DNA from: Bacteroidota bacterium
Lineage (GTDB): Bacteria; Bacteroidota; Bacteroidia; CAILMK01
Assembly: GCA_026391915.1 (NCBI GenBank)
Contig: JAPLCZ010000297.1
Location: 1-37,195 of the forward strand
Length of the DNA: 37,195 bases
Reading direction: 5' to 3'
This document shows, piece by piece, positions 1 through 7,294 of the stretch. Every line of letters begins with the position of its first letter. Within the stretch, counting starts at the first letter, position 1. A model generated the notes under the pieces. That model did no database searches, was not told the DNA's origin, and saw nothing but the letters and a program-made list of their open reading frames with translations. A program made the position numbers and the translations under genes.

Positions 1-88
1 GGGTAAGTATGTGCTAGAGATGCGCTTTTGCAGGTGCATAGTTAAGGATTTAATTTATAAATGCAAAATATTAGTGTTTTTTACCCCC

Positions 89-197
89 AACCCCTAAAAG
101 GGGGCTTTGACCCTGCTTAACCTTGAACCTTCATCAGAGAGGAAGTCCCCTTTAGGGCATGTCCCGAAGTCCTTTCGGGAGGATTTAGGGGTTTTTT
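89..197. repeat. Dispersed inverted repeat with nested hairpin
   Basis: A C-run/G-run element: the left arm at 89-107 (aacccctaaaagggggctt) pairs imperfectly with a right arm at 143-159 and again with the atttagggg run near 182-190. A separate perfect 7-bp hairpin (tcccgaa/ttcggga, 162-180) interrupts the right arm, as if one repeat had landed inside another. It looks like a non-coding intergenic repeat of the kind scattered through Bacteroidota genomes. That it recurs in this genome is inference, because no second copy lies in the window. Confidence 0.5.
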
Positions 198-199
198 CT

Positions 200-227
200 G
201 ACAACTGACAACTGACAACTGACAACT
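200..227. repeat. Heptamer tandem repeat upstream of kdsD promoter
   Basis: Four exact copies of the heptamer gacaact end five bases before the promoter element at 232-239. Similar but degenerate low-complexity tracts precede several other promoters in this window. Copy number could change by slippage and alter promoter spacing or upstream contacts; that effect is inference. Confidence 0.8.
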
Positions 228-231
228 GTTT

Positions 232-239
232 TACCTTTG
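232..239 (+). promoter_or_regulatory. Bacteroidota -7 promoter element (kdsD)
   Basis: TACCTTTG matches the Bacteroidota housekeeping sigma -7 consensus TAnnTTTG exactly. It lies 30 bases before the TTG at 270 chosen as the kdsD start. Its last three bases also form the in-frame TTG at 237, which would therefore be at or upstream of the transcription start. Confidence 0.65.
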
Positions 240-269
240 CGCTATACTACACCTCAAATAAAACTCCTT

Positions 270-1238
270 TTGACCAAAGAAGAAATACTCAAAGCCGCTG
301 CAGAAGTTATTGCCATAGAAGCTCAATCCATACTGAATTTGCAGGGACATATTGCGGAAGATTTTTATAAAAGTGTTATTGCCATCCATCAAACCAAAGG
401 TAGAGTGGTGGTAACGGGTATTGGCAAAAGTGCCATTATAGGGCAAAAGATGGTGGCAACTTTTAATAGCACCGGCACACCTGCCCTTTTTATGCATGCC
501 GCAGATGCCGTGCATGGAGATTTGGGGATGATACAGCCGGGGGATTTGGTGCTGTGCATCTCTAACAGTGGCAATACGCCGGAAATAAAATTGCTGATTC
601 CGTGGCTAAAACAAGGCGGCAATTTGCTGATTGCTATGGTGGGGAATTTGGAATCGGACCTTGCTGTTAACGCAGATTTTGTTTTATACGCAGGGGTAAA
701 TCAGGAGGCGTGCCCCAATAACCTAGCGCCCACCAGCAGCACTACAGCACAAATGGTAATGGGTGATGCGCTGGCAGTATGCCTGCTGCACCAAAGGCAG
801 TTTTCGGCAGATGATTTTGCAAAATTTCACCCGGGGGGTGCCCTGGGCAAAAAGCTTTATGTAAAAGTTGGCGACATCTACAAAGCCAATGAAATGCCTG
901 CGGTAAAATTGGAGGACAGCCTGCAAACGGTGATATTGGAAATTACCTCTAAACGGCTTGGCGCTACTGCTGTGCTAGATGCCAATAATGAGTTGGCAGG
1001 AATTATTACAGATGGAGACCTCCGCCGACTGCTAAATAAGGATGTAGATTTGCGTAGCATTGCAGCCAAAGATATTATGGGGGCAAGCCCAACCACAGTA
1101 TCCGAAACCCAATTGGCAGCAGAAGCGCTTGACATAATGCGTAACAAAAAAATAACTCAGATAATAGTAGCTGATGGCAAGAAATATCTTGGCATAATTC
1201 ACATACATGACCTCAACCGCGAGGGCTTAATTTTTTAA
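270..1238 (+). CDS. kdsD: Arabinose-5-phosphate isomerase (KpsF/GutQ family)
   Basis: Interconverts ribulose 5-phosphate and arabinose 5-phosphate, the first step towards Kdo for lipopolysaccharide. The protein has an N-terminal SIS sugar-isomerase domain (motifs GIGKSAIIGQK, SNSGNTPEI, APTSSTTAQMVMGDALA, FHPGGALGKKL) followed by two CBS domains (ITDGDLRRLL in the first, IIHIHDLNREG at the end). From the TTG at 270 it is 322 residues, close to the E. coli enzyme (328). An in-frame TTG at 237 would add 11 residues, but it lies inside the promoter -7 box, so 270 is preferred. manC follows six bases after the stop, so the two are probably co-transcribed. Identity is very likely; the exact start is less certain. 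Confidence 0.92.
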   Translation: MTKEEILKAAAEVIAIEAQSILNLQGHIAEDFYKSVIAIHQTKGRVVVTGIGKSAIIGQKMVATFNSTGTPALFMHAADAVHGDLGMIQPGDLVLCISNSGNTPEIKLLIPWLKQGGNLLIAMVGNLESDLAVNADFVLYAGVNQEACPNNLAPTSSTTAQMVMGDALAVCLLHQRQFSADDFAKFHPGGALGKKLYVKVGDIYKANEMPAVKLEDSLQTVILEITSKRLGATAVLDANNELAGIITDGDLRRLLNKDVDLRSIAAKDIMGASPTTVSETQLAAEALDIMRNKKITQIIVADGKKYLGIIHIHDLNREGLIF

Positions 1239-1244
1239 TCATAG

Positions 1245-2327
1245 ATGAACAAAAATAATTTCGGGGTGATAATGGCAGGTGGCGTTGGCAGCCGCTTTTG
1301 GCCATTAAGCCGCAAACAATTTCCTAAGCAATTTATTGATATTATTGGGGACGGCACTACACTCTTCCAAAAGGCGTATAACCGCCTTGCCAAGCATTGC
1401 CTGCCAGAGAATATTTACATTGTAACCAATGAGGGTTATAGAGGTATAGTAAAAGAACAAGTGCCTACGCTTACTGATGACCAGATTCTGGGTGAACCCA
1501 GTGCCCGCAACACAGCGCCATGTATTGCTTATGCCTCTTTTAAAATACATGCAAAGCGCAAAGATGCAGTGATTGCTGTGGTGCCATCAGACCATTTAAT
1601 ATTAGATGAAAAGGAGTTTGAGGCTACTATGAATGCGGCGTTTGAAACGGCAGGCAATAGCAATAATCTTATCACCATTGGCATAAAACCCAGCAGGCCA
1701 GATACCGGCTATGGCTACATTCAAATGGATGAAGACAGCAGAAGTGGGGATGCTTTTAAGGTGAAAACTTTTACTGAAAAACCGAACCTTGAGCTTGCCA
1801 AACAATTTTATGAGAGTGGTGAGTTTCTATGGAACTCAGGTATGTTTGTATGGAAGGCTTCTGTGATAAAAGAGCAATTGCATAAACATACCCCAGAGAT
1901 TTATTCTCTATTTGTAAAGGGCGAAAATCTATTTTATACTAAGGACGAAACGCCATTCATCAATAAAATGTATGACCTCTGCCCCATGATTTCTATTGAC
2001 TATGGGGTGATGGAAAAAGCAGATAATGTATTTGTACTCCCCGGCAATTTTAGCTGGAGTGATATAGGTACCTGGAACGCCCTCTATGAGTTTGCGGAAA
2101 AGGATGCCAACAATAATGTAATCCGTGGTGAGATGGTGCTAAGCCGCAATACCACCAACTGCATTGTTAATGTTTCTGATAAAAAATTAGTGGCTTTAAA
2201 GGGTTTGAATAATCTCATTATTGTAGAGGCTGATGGTATCCTCCTCATCGCGGATAAAGACAAAGAACAGGAAATCCGGCAGGTGGTTAATGATGTAAAA
2301 CTAAAGCACGGGGATAAGTTTGCTTAG
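1245..2327 (+). CDS. manC: Mannose-1-phosphate guanylyltransferase
   Basis: Makes GDP-mannose from mannose 1-phosphate and GTP in the cytoplasm, supplying mannose and fucose-type sugars for glycans. The nucleotidyltransferase signature is at the N-terminus (MAGGVGSRFWPLSR, then KQFPKQF), followed by GEPSARNTAPCIAYA, VVPSDHLI, FTEKP and the FLWNSGMFVW and SWSDIGTW blocks typical of the family. At 360 residues it is the short form, without the C-terminal phosphomannose isomerase domain of ManC/AlgA fusions. It begins with ATG six bases after kdsD, which suggests one operon. The stop codon lies inside an 11-bp tandem duplication (2319-2340) that runs into the terminator hairpin. Confidence 0.93.
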   Translation: MNKNNFGVIMAGGVGSRFWPLSRKQFPKQFIDIIGDGTTLFQKAYNRLAKHCLPENIYIVTNEGYRGIVKEQVPTLTDDQILGEPSARNTAPCIAYASFKIHAKRKDAVIAVVPSDHLILDEKEFEATMNAAFETAGNSNNLITIGIKPSRPDTGYGYIQMDEDSRSGDAFKVKTFTEKPNLELAKQFYESGEFLWNSGMFVWKASVIKEQLHKHTPEIYSLFVKGENLFYTKDETPFINKMYDLCPMISIDYGVMEKADNVFVLPGNFSWSDIGTWNALYEFAEKDANNNVIRGEMVLSRNTTNCIVNVSDKKLVALKGLNNLIIVEADGILLIADKDKEQEIRQVVNDVKLKHGDKFA

Positions 2328-2337
2328 GATTTGCTTA

Positions 2338-2362
2338 GGATTTTTTGCTTCGCAAAAAATCC
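2338..2362. terminator. Bidirectional hairpin between manC and convergent gene
   Basis: Perfect 11-bp inverted repeat GGATTTTTTGC / GCAAAAAATCC with a TTC loop, between two convergent genes. The stem contains the T and A runs, so it could act on either strand. It follows an 11-bp direct duplication (2319-2329 and 2330-2340). Confidence 0.65.
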
Positions 2363-2369
2363 CCACCCA

Positions 2370-3635
2370 CTAATCTATTTGCTTTTTCTTTTTAGCAGCA
2401 GGGAATAAAACATTGTTAAGTATAAGCCTATAGCCCGGGCTGTTGGGGTGCAGATTCATTTCTGTGGGCGGCTCACCCACCATGTGCTGGTAATCTTCGG
2501 GGTCATGCCCACCATAAAAAGTCCACATGCCTTTGCCAAATTCTCCATGAATATATCGGGCTTCATTCAGTGATTTATTTTCCCCCATTACGGTTACAGT
2601 AGGCTTAATAGTTTCCTTGCGGAAGGCAGTAGTTTGTCCGAAGAACCCTTTGATAATTTTAGTGTGATTCTGGCAAAGCATACTTGGGATTTGGTCCCAC
2701 TTTGCTGAATAAGTAAATAGAGAAAAGAAATCTGTTTCTTCATTTACTATTGCTTGCCTTTGTTGTGTGGCATCAATATCTGAGAATTCATATTCGGCAG
2801 GGTTGCGCACCAAATGAAACTTCTGGAATGCAAAAGTTTTGGTGAAATCAAGTTTGCTCTCAGCGCGTGGGTCGGCGGGGTCACCATCAAACATGCTTTC
2901 GCATATATCTGTTCCATCTGCTGCGAGGCTAATATCATAGCTATCTGTAGCGGAACACATGGCAAATAAATACCCACCACCTGTTACAAAATCTTTAATC
3001 TTTTTAGCCACTGCAAGTTTTAATGCTGATACCTTTTTATATCCCCAGCGGGATGCTGTTGTTTCGGCCTCTTTCACTTCAGCTTTATACCAAGCGGTTT
3101 CTCTATACTGCGCCCAAAATTTTCCATATTGCCCGGTAAAATCCTCATGGTGCAAATGCAACCAATTATATTGCGCCAATTTATTCTGCAAAACCTCATC
3201 ATCAAAAACTACTTCGTAAGGGATTTCAGCGTAGGTCATGGCAAGGGTTACGGCGTCATCCCAAGGTTGTTTTGTTTTAGGGGAATAGACTGCAATTTTA
3301 GGTACGGTTTCCAGTTTTACAATGTCCATATTGGCTTCTGGGTTGGCAATGTCGGCTTCTATTTTTGCGTATTGTGCATCCGCCAAAATCTGGTAGGTTA
3401 CTCCCCGAATCAGGCACTCCTTTTCAAATATAGAATTGAATTTGCATCCAAAACTTCCACCTCTATAATTAAGCATCCAATCCACAGTTTGTGCTTTGGT
3501 GAGAATCCAATAAGCAATGCCGTATGCCTTTAAATGGTTCTTTTGCTCTTCATCCATAGGGATGTAAATATAGGCGGCATAGGTACTTTTAGTAATGGCT
3601 AAAAGGATAATACAAACTAATAAAATCTTCTTCAT
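2370..3635 (-). CDS. Exported protein of the 'asparagine synthetase B'-labelled Bacteroidota family
   Basis: About 421 residues from the ATG at 3635, which gives a clean signal peptide (MKKILLVCIILLAITKSTYA) ending just before AYIYIPMDEEQKNHLKAYG. An alternative start at 3680 would put 15 extra residues before the signal and is not favoured. To my recollection relatives are often called asparagine synthetase B, but I see no AsnB glutaminase or synthetase domain. Instead there is a mid-protein GGGYLFAMCSATDSYD segment, resembling the nucleophile elbow of class I amidotransferase-like or ThuA-like folds, and a C-terminal GKGMWTFYGGHDPEDYQHMVGE segment. It follows RNase R by 60 bases and is probably co-transcribed. 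The function is unknown; the transferred name should not be trusted. Confidence 0.75.
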   Translation of the reverse strand: MKKILLVCIILLAITKSTYAAYIYIPMDEEQKNHLKAYGIAYWILTKAQTVDWMLNYRGGSFGCKFNSIFEKECLIRGVTYQILADAQYAKIEADIANPEANMDIVKLETVPKIAVYSPKTKQPWDDAVTLAMTYAEIPYEVVFDDEVLQNKLAQYNWLHLHHEDFTGQYGKFWAQYRETAWYKAEVKEAETTASRWGYKKVSALKLAVAKKIKDFVTGGGYLFAMCSATDSYDISLAADGTDICESMFDGDPADPRAESKLDFTKTFAFQKFHLVRNPAEYEFSDIDATQQRQAIVNEETDFFSLFTYSAKWDQIPSMLCQNHTKIIKGFFGQTTAFRKETIKPTVTVMGENKSLNEARYIHGEFGKGMWTFYGGHDPEDYQHMVGEPPTEMNLHPNSPGYRLILNNVLFPAAKKKKQID

Positions 3636-3695
3636 GGAGGGGTGAAATTTGTAGTTCAGGATTTTACAAGAATGGTGCAAGGAAAAAATTTATAC

Positions 3696-5828
3696 CTACC
3701 CCACAAACTCCATATCAATATTCCTTTGGATAAGATTGGCAGCAGCAATTTTTACAGTAACTAAGCCACCTAATTGGTAGGTCTTTCCAGTGTTGTGCCC
3801 ACGGACAAGGAATCGTTCTTCTTCAAAAATATAATGGTCATCATTCATATTGCTTAGGCGCACCATGCCCTCGCATTTGTTGTTGAGTATTTCTACAAAA
3901 ATCCCCCACTCAGTAACACCAGAAATAATCCCTTGGAAATCTTCACCCACATGGGCACTCATATACTCAACTTGTTTATATTTAATGGAGGCACGTTCTG
4001 CCTCAGAGGCTCTTACTTCCATCAAGCTGCAATGTTTACTTTCTGCCTCAATCTTATCTTGATTTACGCCCTTTTTACCTGCTAGGTAATGCGCCAATAA
4101 CCTATGCACCATTACATCAGGGTAGCGGCGGATGGGTGAAGTGAAATGTGTGTAATAATCAAACGCCAACCCATAATGGCTGGTTTTGGTGGTGGTATAA
4201 ATTGCCTTTGCCATTGTGCGAATTGCCACAGACTGCAACATATTTTGTTCTGGCTTTCCCTCAATATTTTTAAGAAGATTGTTAAGGGAAAAAGCAAGCG
4301 TTTTTTCATTTTTGGTATCAATGCGGTAACCAAAACCAGCAGCAAGTTTGGCGAAGGCTTCCAACTTTACTTCATTGGGTTGGTCATGCACACGATATAC
4401 AAAGGGGAGGGTTTCTAAGTTTTTACTTTTCTTAAAAACATATTCTGCCACCTTGCGGTTAGCAAGCAACATAAAATCTTCAATGAGTTTGTGGGCATCT
4501 TTGCGCACCTTTTTTACCACCTCCAAGGGTTTCCCGTTTTCATCCAATTTAAACTTCACTTCTTCGGTTTCAAAAGAGATTGCCCCTGCTGCAAATTTTC
4601 TTTCGCGGAGTTTATAAGCAAGTTTATTCAGGGTTAATAATTCTTTGGAAAATGTACCCTCCTTTGTTTCTAAAACTACCTGTGCTTCCTCATAACTAAA
4701 ACGCTTTTGAGAACGGATAACAGTTCTGCCATACCACTCTTTTTGCACCATGGCATTTTCATCCAATACCACCACTACAGCAAAGCAAAGTTTGTCTTCA
4801 TCAGGGCGTAGGGAACAAAGATTATTGGAGAGTTTCTCTGGCAACATAGGTATCACCCTATCCACCAAATAAACAGAAGTGGCTCTTTCAAAAGCCTCCT
4901 TATCCAATTCCGATTCTTCTTTTAAATAATAAGAAACATCAGCAATATGTATCCCCACTTCCCATTGGTCATTTCCTAAATCACGGATGCTGAGGGCATC
5001 ATCAAAATCTTTGGCATCGGCGGGGTCAATAGTAAAGGTAGGCACGGTGCGGAAGTCCCAACGATTTTCTATTTCTAATTCAGGAATTTCTTCTTTAATA
5101 GCTTCTGATTCCTTCTCAACTATAGCAGGGAATTCCTGCGGCAAATTGTACTCATAAATAATGGAGTTCATCTCTGTTTGATGTTCACCCGGTTTGCCCA
5201 AAACCTTTAGTACTTTGCCTGTAGGGTTCTTTTGTTTTGGGTCCCAATCTGTGATGGCAACCAATACTTTTTCACCATTTTTAGCACCATTCAATTTATT
5301 GATAGGTACAAAAATATCGGTATTCATTTTCTGATTATCAGGCACCATAAAAGCAAACTTTTGTGAGAGCTGAATCACCCCTGTAAATTCTGTTTTTAGG
5401 CGTTTGATAATCTCTACCACTTCGCCTTCTGGCCTTTTGGATTTACGGCTTGGGCGCACCGCTACTTTTACAATATCACCATTCAAAGCGGTGTTCATTT
5501 GGTTGGATTGCACAAACACATCATTCTCTTCTCCATCAACAATAATAAAGGCAGCGCCTTGGCGTGTCATATCCACTCTGCCCTCTACAAATTGATTTTT
5601 AACCACTGTTTTGTATTTGCCAGTTTCAGGCTCTATAATGTAGCCTTCCGCTATTAAATTAAGGAGAGATTCCAACAACAATTGCCTTTCTTCATGCGCA
5701 TGCAACTCCAGCTTTGCGCCTAATTGTTTGTAGTTAAAACTTTCCGTTGGGTGTTCTCTGAAAAAATTAATCAGCGAACTCTTAATCCCTCTTTTGGATT
5801 TATGATTGGGTTTCTTTTTGGTAGCCAT
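3696..5828 (-). CDS. rnr: Ribonuclease R (RNB family 3'-5' exoribonuclease)
   Basis: Degrades structured RNA processively from the 3' end. The 710-residue protein has a lysine-rich N-terminus with a winged-helix region (about 15-70), cold-shock RNA-binding domains (about 75-220), the RNB catalytic domain and a C-terminal S1 domain (around GIISGVTEWGIFVEIL). The catalytic aspartates are present in TIDPADAKDFDD at residues 268, 274, 276 and 277, with the same 0/6/8/9 spacing as the metal-binding Asp residues of E. coli RNase II. HFTSPIRRYPDVMVHRLL is also typical. It starts with ATG at 5828, 10 bases after a perfect TAGCTTTG promoter element on the minus strand. It lies between a toxin-antitoxin pair and the exported protein, all on one strand. 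Confidence 0.96.
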   Translation of the reverse strand: MATKKKPNHKSKRGIKSSLINFFREHPTESFNYKQLGAKLELHAHEERQLLLESLLNLIAEGYIIEPETGKYKTVVKNQFVEGRVDMTRQGAAFIIVDGEENDVFVQSNQMNTALNGDIVKVAVRPSRKSKRPEGEVVEIIKRLKTEFTGVIQLSQKFAFMVPDNQKMNTDIFVPINKLNGAKNGEKVLVAITDWDPKQKNPTGKVLKVLGKPGEHQTEMNSIIYEYNLPQEFPAIVEKESEAIKEEIPELEIENRWDFRTVPTFTIDPADAKDFDDALSIRDLGNDQWEVGIHIADVSYYLKEESELDKEAFERATSVYLVDRVIPMLPEKLSNNLCSLRPDEDKLCFAVVVVLDENAMVQKEWYGRTVIRSQKRFSYEEAQVVLETKEGTFSKELLTLNKLAYKLRERKFAAGAISFETEEVKFKLDENGKPLEVVKKVRKDAHKLIEDFMLLANRKVAEYVFKKSKNLETLPFVYRVHDQPNEVKLEAFAKLAAGFGYRIDTKNEKTLAFSLNNLLKNIEGKPEQNMLQSVAIRTMAKAIYTTTKTSHYGLAFDYYTHFTSPIRRYPDVMVHRLLAHYLAGKKGVNQDKIEAESKHCSLMEVRASEAERASIKYKQVEYMSAHVGEDFQGIISGVTEWGIFVEILNNKCEGMVRLSNMNDDHYIFEEERFLVRGHNTGKTYQLGGLVTVKIAAANLIQRNIDMEFVG

Positions 5829-5838
5829 GATATGGGTT

Positions 5839-5846
5839 CAAAGCTA
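5839..5846 (-). promoter_or_regulatory. -7 promoter element (rnr)
   Basis: TAGCTTTG on the minus strand, exact match to TAnnTTTG, 10 bases upstream of the RNase R ATG. It would let rnr be transcribed independently of the upstream toxin-antitoxin genes. Confidence 0.6.
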
Positions 5847-5897
5847 CAGCTATTTATAGAGAGCCGCCAAAAAGCTAAAGGTAGCAGAGATTGGCTA

Positions 5898-6233
5898 TTA
5901 TGTATCCAGCTCTAAACTCTCTATCATTTCCTTTAGCTCATTTTGCTTAAGGTCTTGCTTTTCGCCCTTGTCATAAATAGTAAGCAGATATACCGTTTTA
6001 TTTTCAATGTATAAATAAGTGATAACTCTTGCACCACCACTTTTACCCTTTCCTTTGCTATGTATTGCCAGCCGAATCTTGTAACATTTGTTCCCGATTA
6101 AAGTACCAGTCTCAGGGTTTTCAAGGATATCGTCAATCAAACCTGAATACTCAACTTTTAGTGATGGAAATTTTTTAACCAATCGTTTGAGTTCTTTCTC
6201 AAAGCGATGAGTTGGTATAATGCTATAACTCAT
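5898..6233 (-). CDS. RelE/ParE-superfamily toxin (type II toxin-antitoxin)
   Basis: A 111-residue basic protein with the RelE/ParE layout: an N-terminal helical hairpin (THRFEKELKRLVKKFPSLKVEY), a central KCYKIRLAI strand, then ARVITYLYIENKTVYLLTIYDKGEKQDL, the usual beta-strand core of these toxins, which reads like the HigB/RelE group. Such proteins typically cleave mRNA at the ribosome or poison gyrase; which applies here cannot be told from sequence. Its ATG overlaps the end of the upstream small gene by 11 bases in another frame, the arrangement expected for a coupled antitoxin-toxin pair. It has only a short gap (69 bases) before rnr. Confidence 0.78.
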   Translation of the reverse strand: MSYSIIPTHRFEKELKRLVKKFPSLKVEYSGLIDDILENPETGTLIGNKCYKIRLAIHSKGKGKSGGARVITYLYIENKTVYLLTIYDKGEKQDLKQNELKEMIESLELDT

Positions 6234-6432
6234 TTAATAAATCCTGAGCTGTTTTTAATTTGAGTTTTCCTTGCTTGTGCAGGCGCACTTCTTCAGCAGC
6301 TTCCTTTAAATCTTCCCATAATTGGGCAGTAGCTGCTGATAAAGGCTTTGCATTTTTTACAAATGAAAGACTCTTTAAAACCTTCATCCCAAAGGTTGCC
6401 TCATCATCTTTAATATCAATTAGAATTTTCAT
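6223..6432 (-). CDS. Probable cognate antitoxin
   Basis: A 69-residue acidic N-terminal, basic C-terminal protein immediately upstream of, and overlapping, the RelE-like toxin gene. It starts MKILIDIKDDEATFGMKVLKSL, contains a helical middle rich in Glu and Lys, and ends KTAQDLLNEL. I see no helix-turn-helix, so DNA binding, if any, would be through a short N-terminal strand. The assignment rests mainly on size, order and the 11-base overlap with the toxin. A perfect TAACTTTG promoter element lies 19 bases upstream. Confidence 0.68.
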   Translation of the reverse strand: MKILIDIKDDEATFGMKVLKSLSFVKNAKPLSAATAQLWEDLKEAAEEVRLHKQGKLKLKTAQDLLNEL

Positions 6433-6451
6433 TTCTCTTTCTTATTAAATG

Positions 6452-6459
6452 CAAAGTTA
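6452..6459 (-). promoter_or_regulatory. -7 promoter element (toxin-antitoxin operon)
   Basis: TAACTTTG on the minus strand, exact TAnnTTTG match, 19 bases before the antitoxin ATG. Confidence 0.6.
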
Positions 6460-6502
6460 AATTAACAATCCTAAAATTATCCGCAACCAACTTCAAACTT
6501 TT

Positions 6503-6544
6503 CCTGACCCCTACCCCCTAATTCCTGCCCCCTATATCCTAATT
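6503..6544. repeat. Imperfect 21-bp tandem duplication forming a promoter
   Basis: Two adjacent 21-base units (6503-6523 and 6524-6544) match at 17 of 21 positions. Both end in taatt. In the second copy that ending continues into TAATTTCG (6540-6547), the likely -7 element of the next gene. The promoter therefore sits at the edge of a tandem duplication. Confidence 0.7.
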
Positions 6545-6547
6545 TCG
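6540..6547 (+). promoter_or_regulatory. -7 promoter element (lutA-like gene)
   Basis: TAATTTCG, a one-base variant of TAnnTTTG (TTCG is seen again at 27087-27094). It ends only seven bases before the ATG at 6555, so the transcript would be nearly leaderless. Confidence 0.5.
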
Positions 6548-6554
6548 CCCCTCC

Positions 6555-7280
6555 ATGCTTGATGTAGAAATTTTTATCCCGTGTTATGTTGACCAGTTCT
6601 TCCCGCAAACCGGGTGGAACATGATTAAAGTGCTAGAGAAAGCGGGATGCAAAGTGCATTATAATCCGGAACAAACCTGCTGCGGACAACCAGCCTGGAA
6701 TGCGGGCTATAAAGACATGACCAAGCCCGTTGCAGAGAAATGGCTCAATGAGTTTGGCAACAGCCAACACCCCGTGGTTTGCCCATCAGGCTCATGCACT
6801 GGGATGATTAAAAACTATTATGAAGAGATGTTTAAAAACAGCTCTTACCACCTTAAAATGCGGGAGACCCAAAGCAGGCTTTTTGAGTTCTCCGAATTTG
6901 TAACTGGTCAATTAAAGTTTGATGATTTTGGTGCAGAGTTCCACACCATTGCCACCTACCATGATGCCTGTGGCGCTTTGCGTGAGTGCCGGATAAAAGA
7001 TGCTCCACGCCAACTCCTAAAAAAAGTAAAAGGCTTGCAATTGGTGGAGATGAAAGACTGCGAAAACTGTTGCGGTTTTGGCGGTACTTTCTCTGTGACT
7101 AATGAAGCTATTTCTTCATCCCTTGCCGCCCAAAAGGTGGAGGATGCATTGGCTATAGGGGCAGAGGTAATTATCTCTACAGACCTTAGTTGCCTTATGC
7201 ATTTGGATGGCTACATTCGCAAACAAAAACTAAATATTAAAACCATGCATATTGCCGATGTGTTGGCGAGTGGGTGGTAG
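6555..7280 (+). CDS. LutA/YkgE-type (Fe-S)-binding CCG-domain protein
   Basis: A 241-residue protein with two CCG (cysteine-rich) domains. The first has Cys10, Cys42-Cys43-Gly44, and Cys76 and Cys81; the second has Cys139, Cys172-Cys173-Gly174 and Cys213. This is the layout of LutA, a subunit of the LutABC lactate oxidation complex, and of related heterodisulfide-reductase-like subunits. No lutB or lutC lies beside it, so a role in lactate oxidation would depend on partners encoded elsewhere. The last Cys pair typical of the family is reduced to one (C213, LSCLMH). The gene ends just before the TMTC-like gene with a 14-base gap. Confidence 0.85.
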   Translation: MLDVEIFIPCYVDQFFPQTGWNMIKVLEKAGCKVHYNPEQTCCGQPAWNAGYKDMTKPVAEKWLNEFGNSQHPVVCPSGSCTGMIKNYYEEMFKNSSYHLKMRETQSRLFEFSEFVTGQLKFDDFGAEFHTIATYHDACGALRECRIKDAPRQLLKKVKGLQLVEMKDCENCCGFGGTFSVTNEAISSSLAAQKVEDALAIGAEVIISTDLSCLMHLDGYIRKQKLNIKTMHIADVLASGW

Positions 7281-7294
7281 AAAGTTTTACTATC

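Noticed and set aside
1-39. Possible start of a divergent minus-strand gene (ATG at 39, about 13 codons to the edge)
   Set aside because: Too short to identify; no convincing promoter box or recognised N-terminus.
3129-3533. Open frame of 134 codons on the plus strand
   Set aside because: Lies wholly inside the exported-protein gene on the other strand; shows no domain or start signal and looks like a shadow frame.
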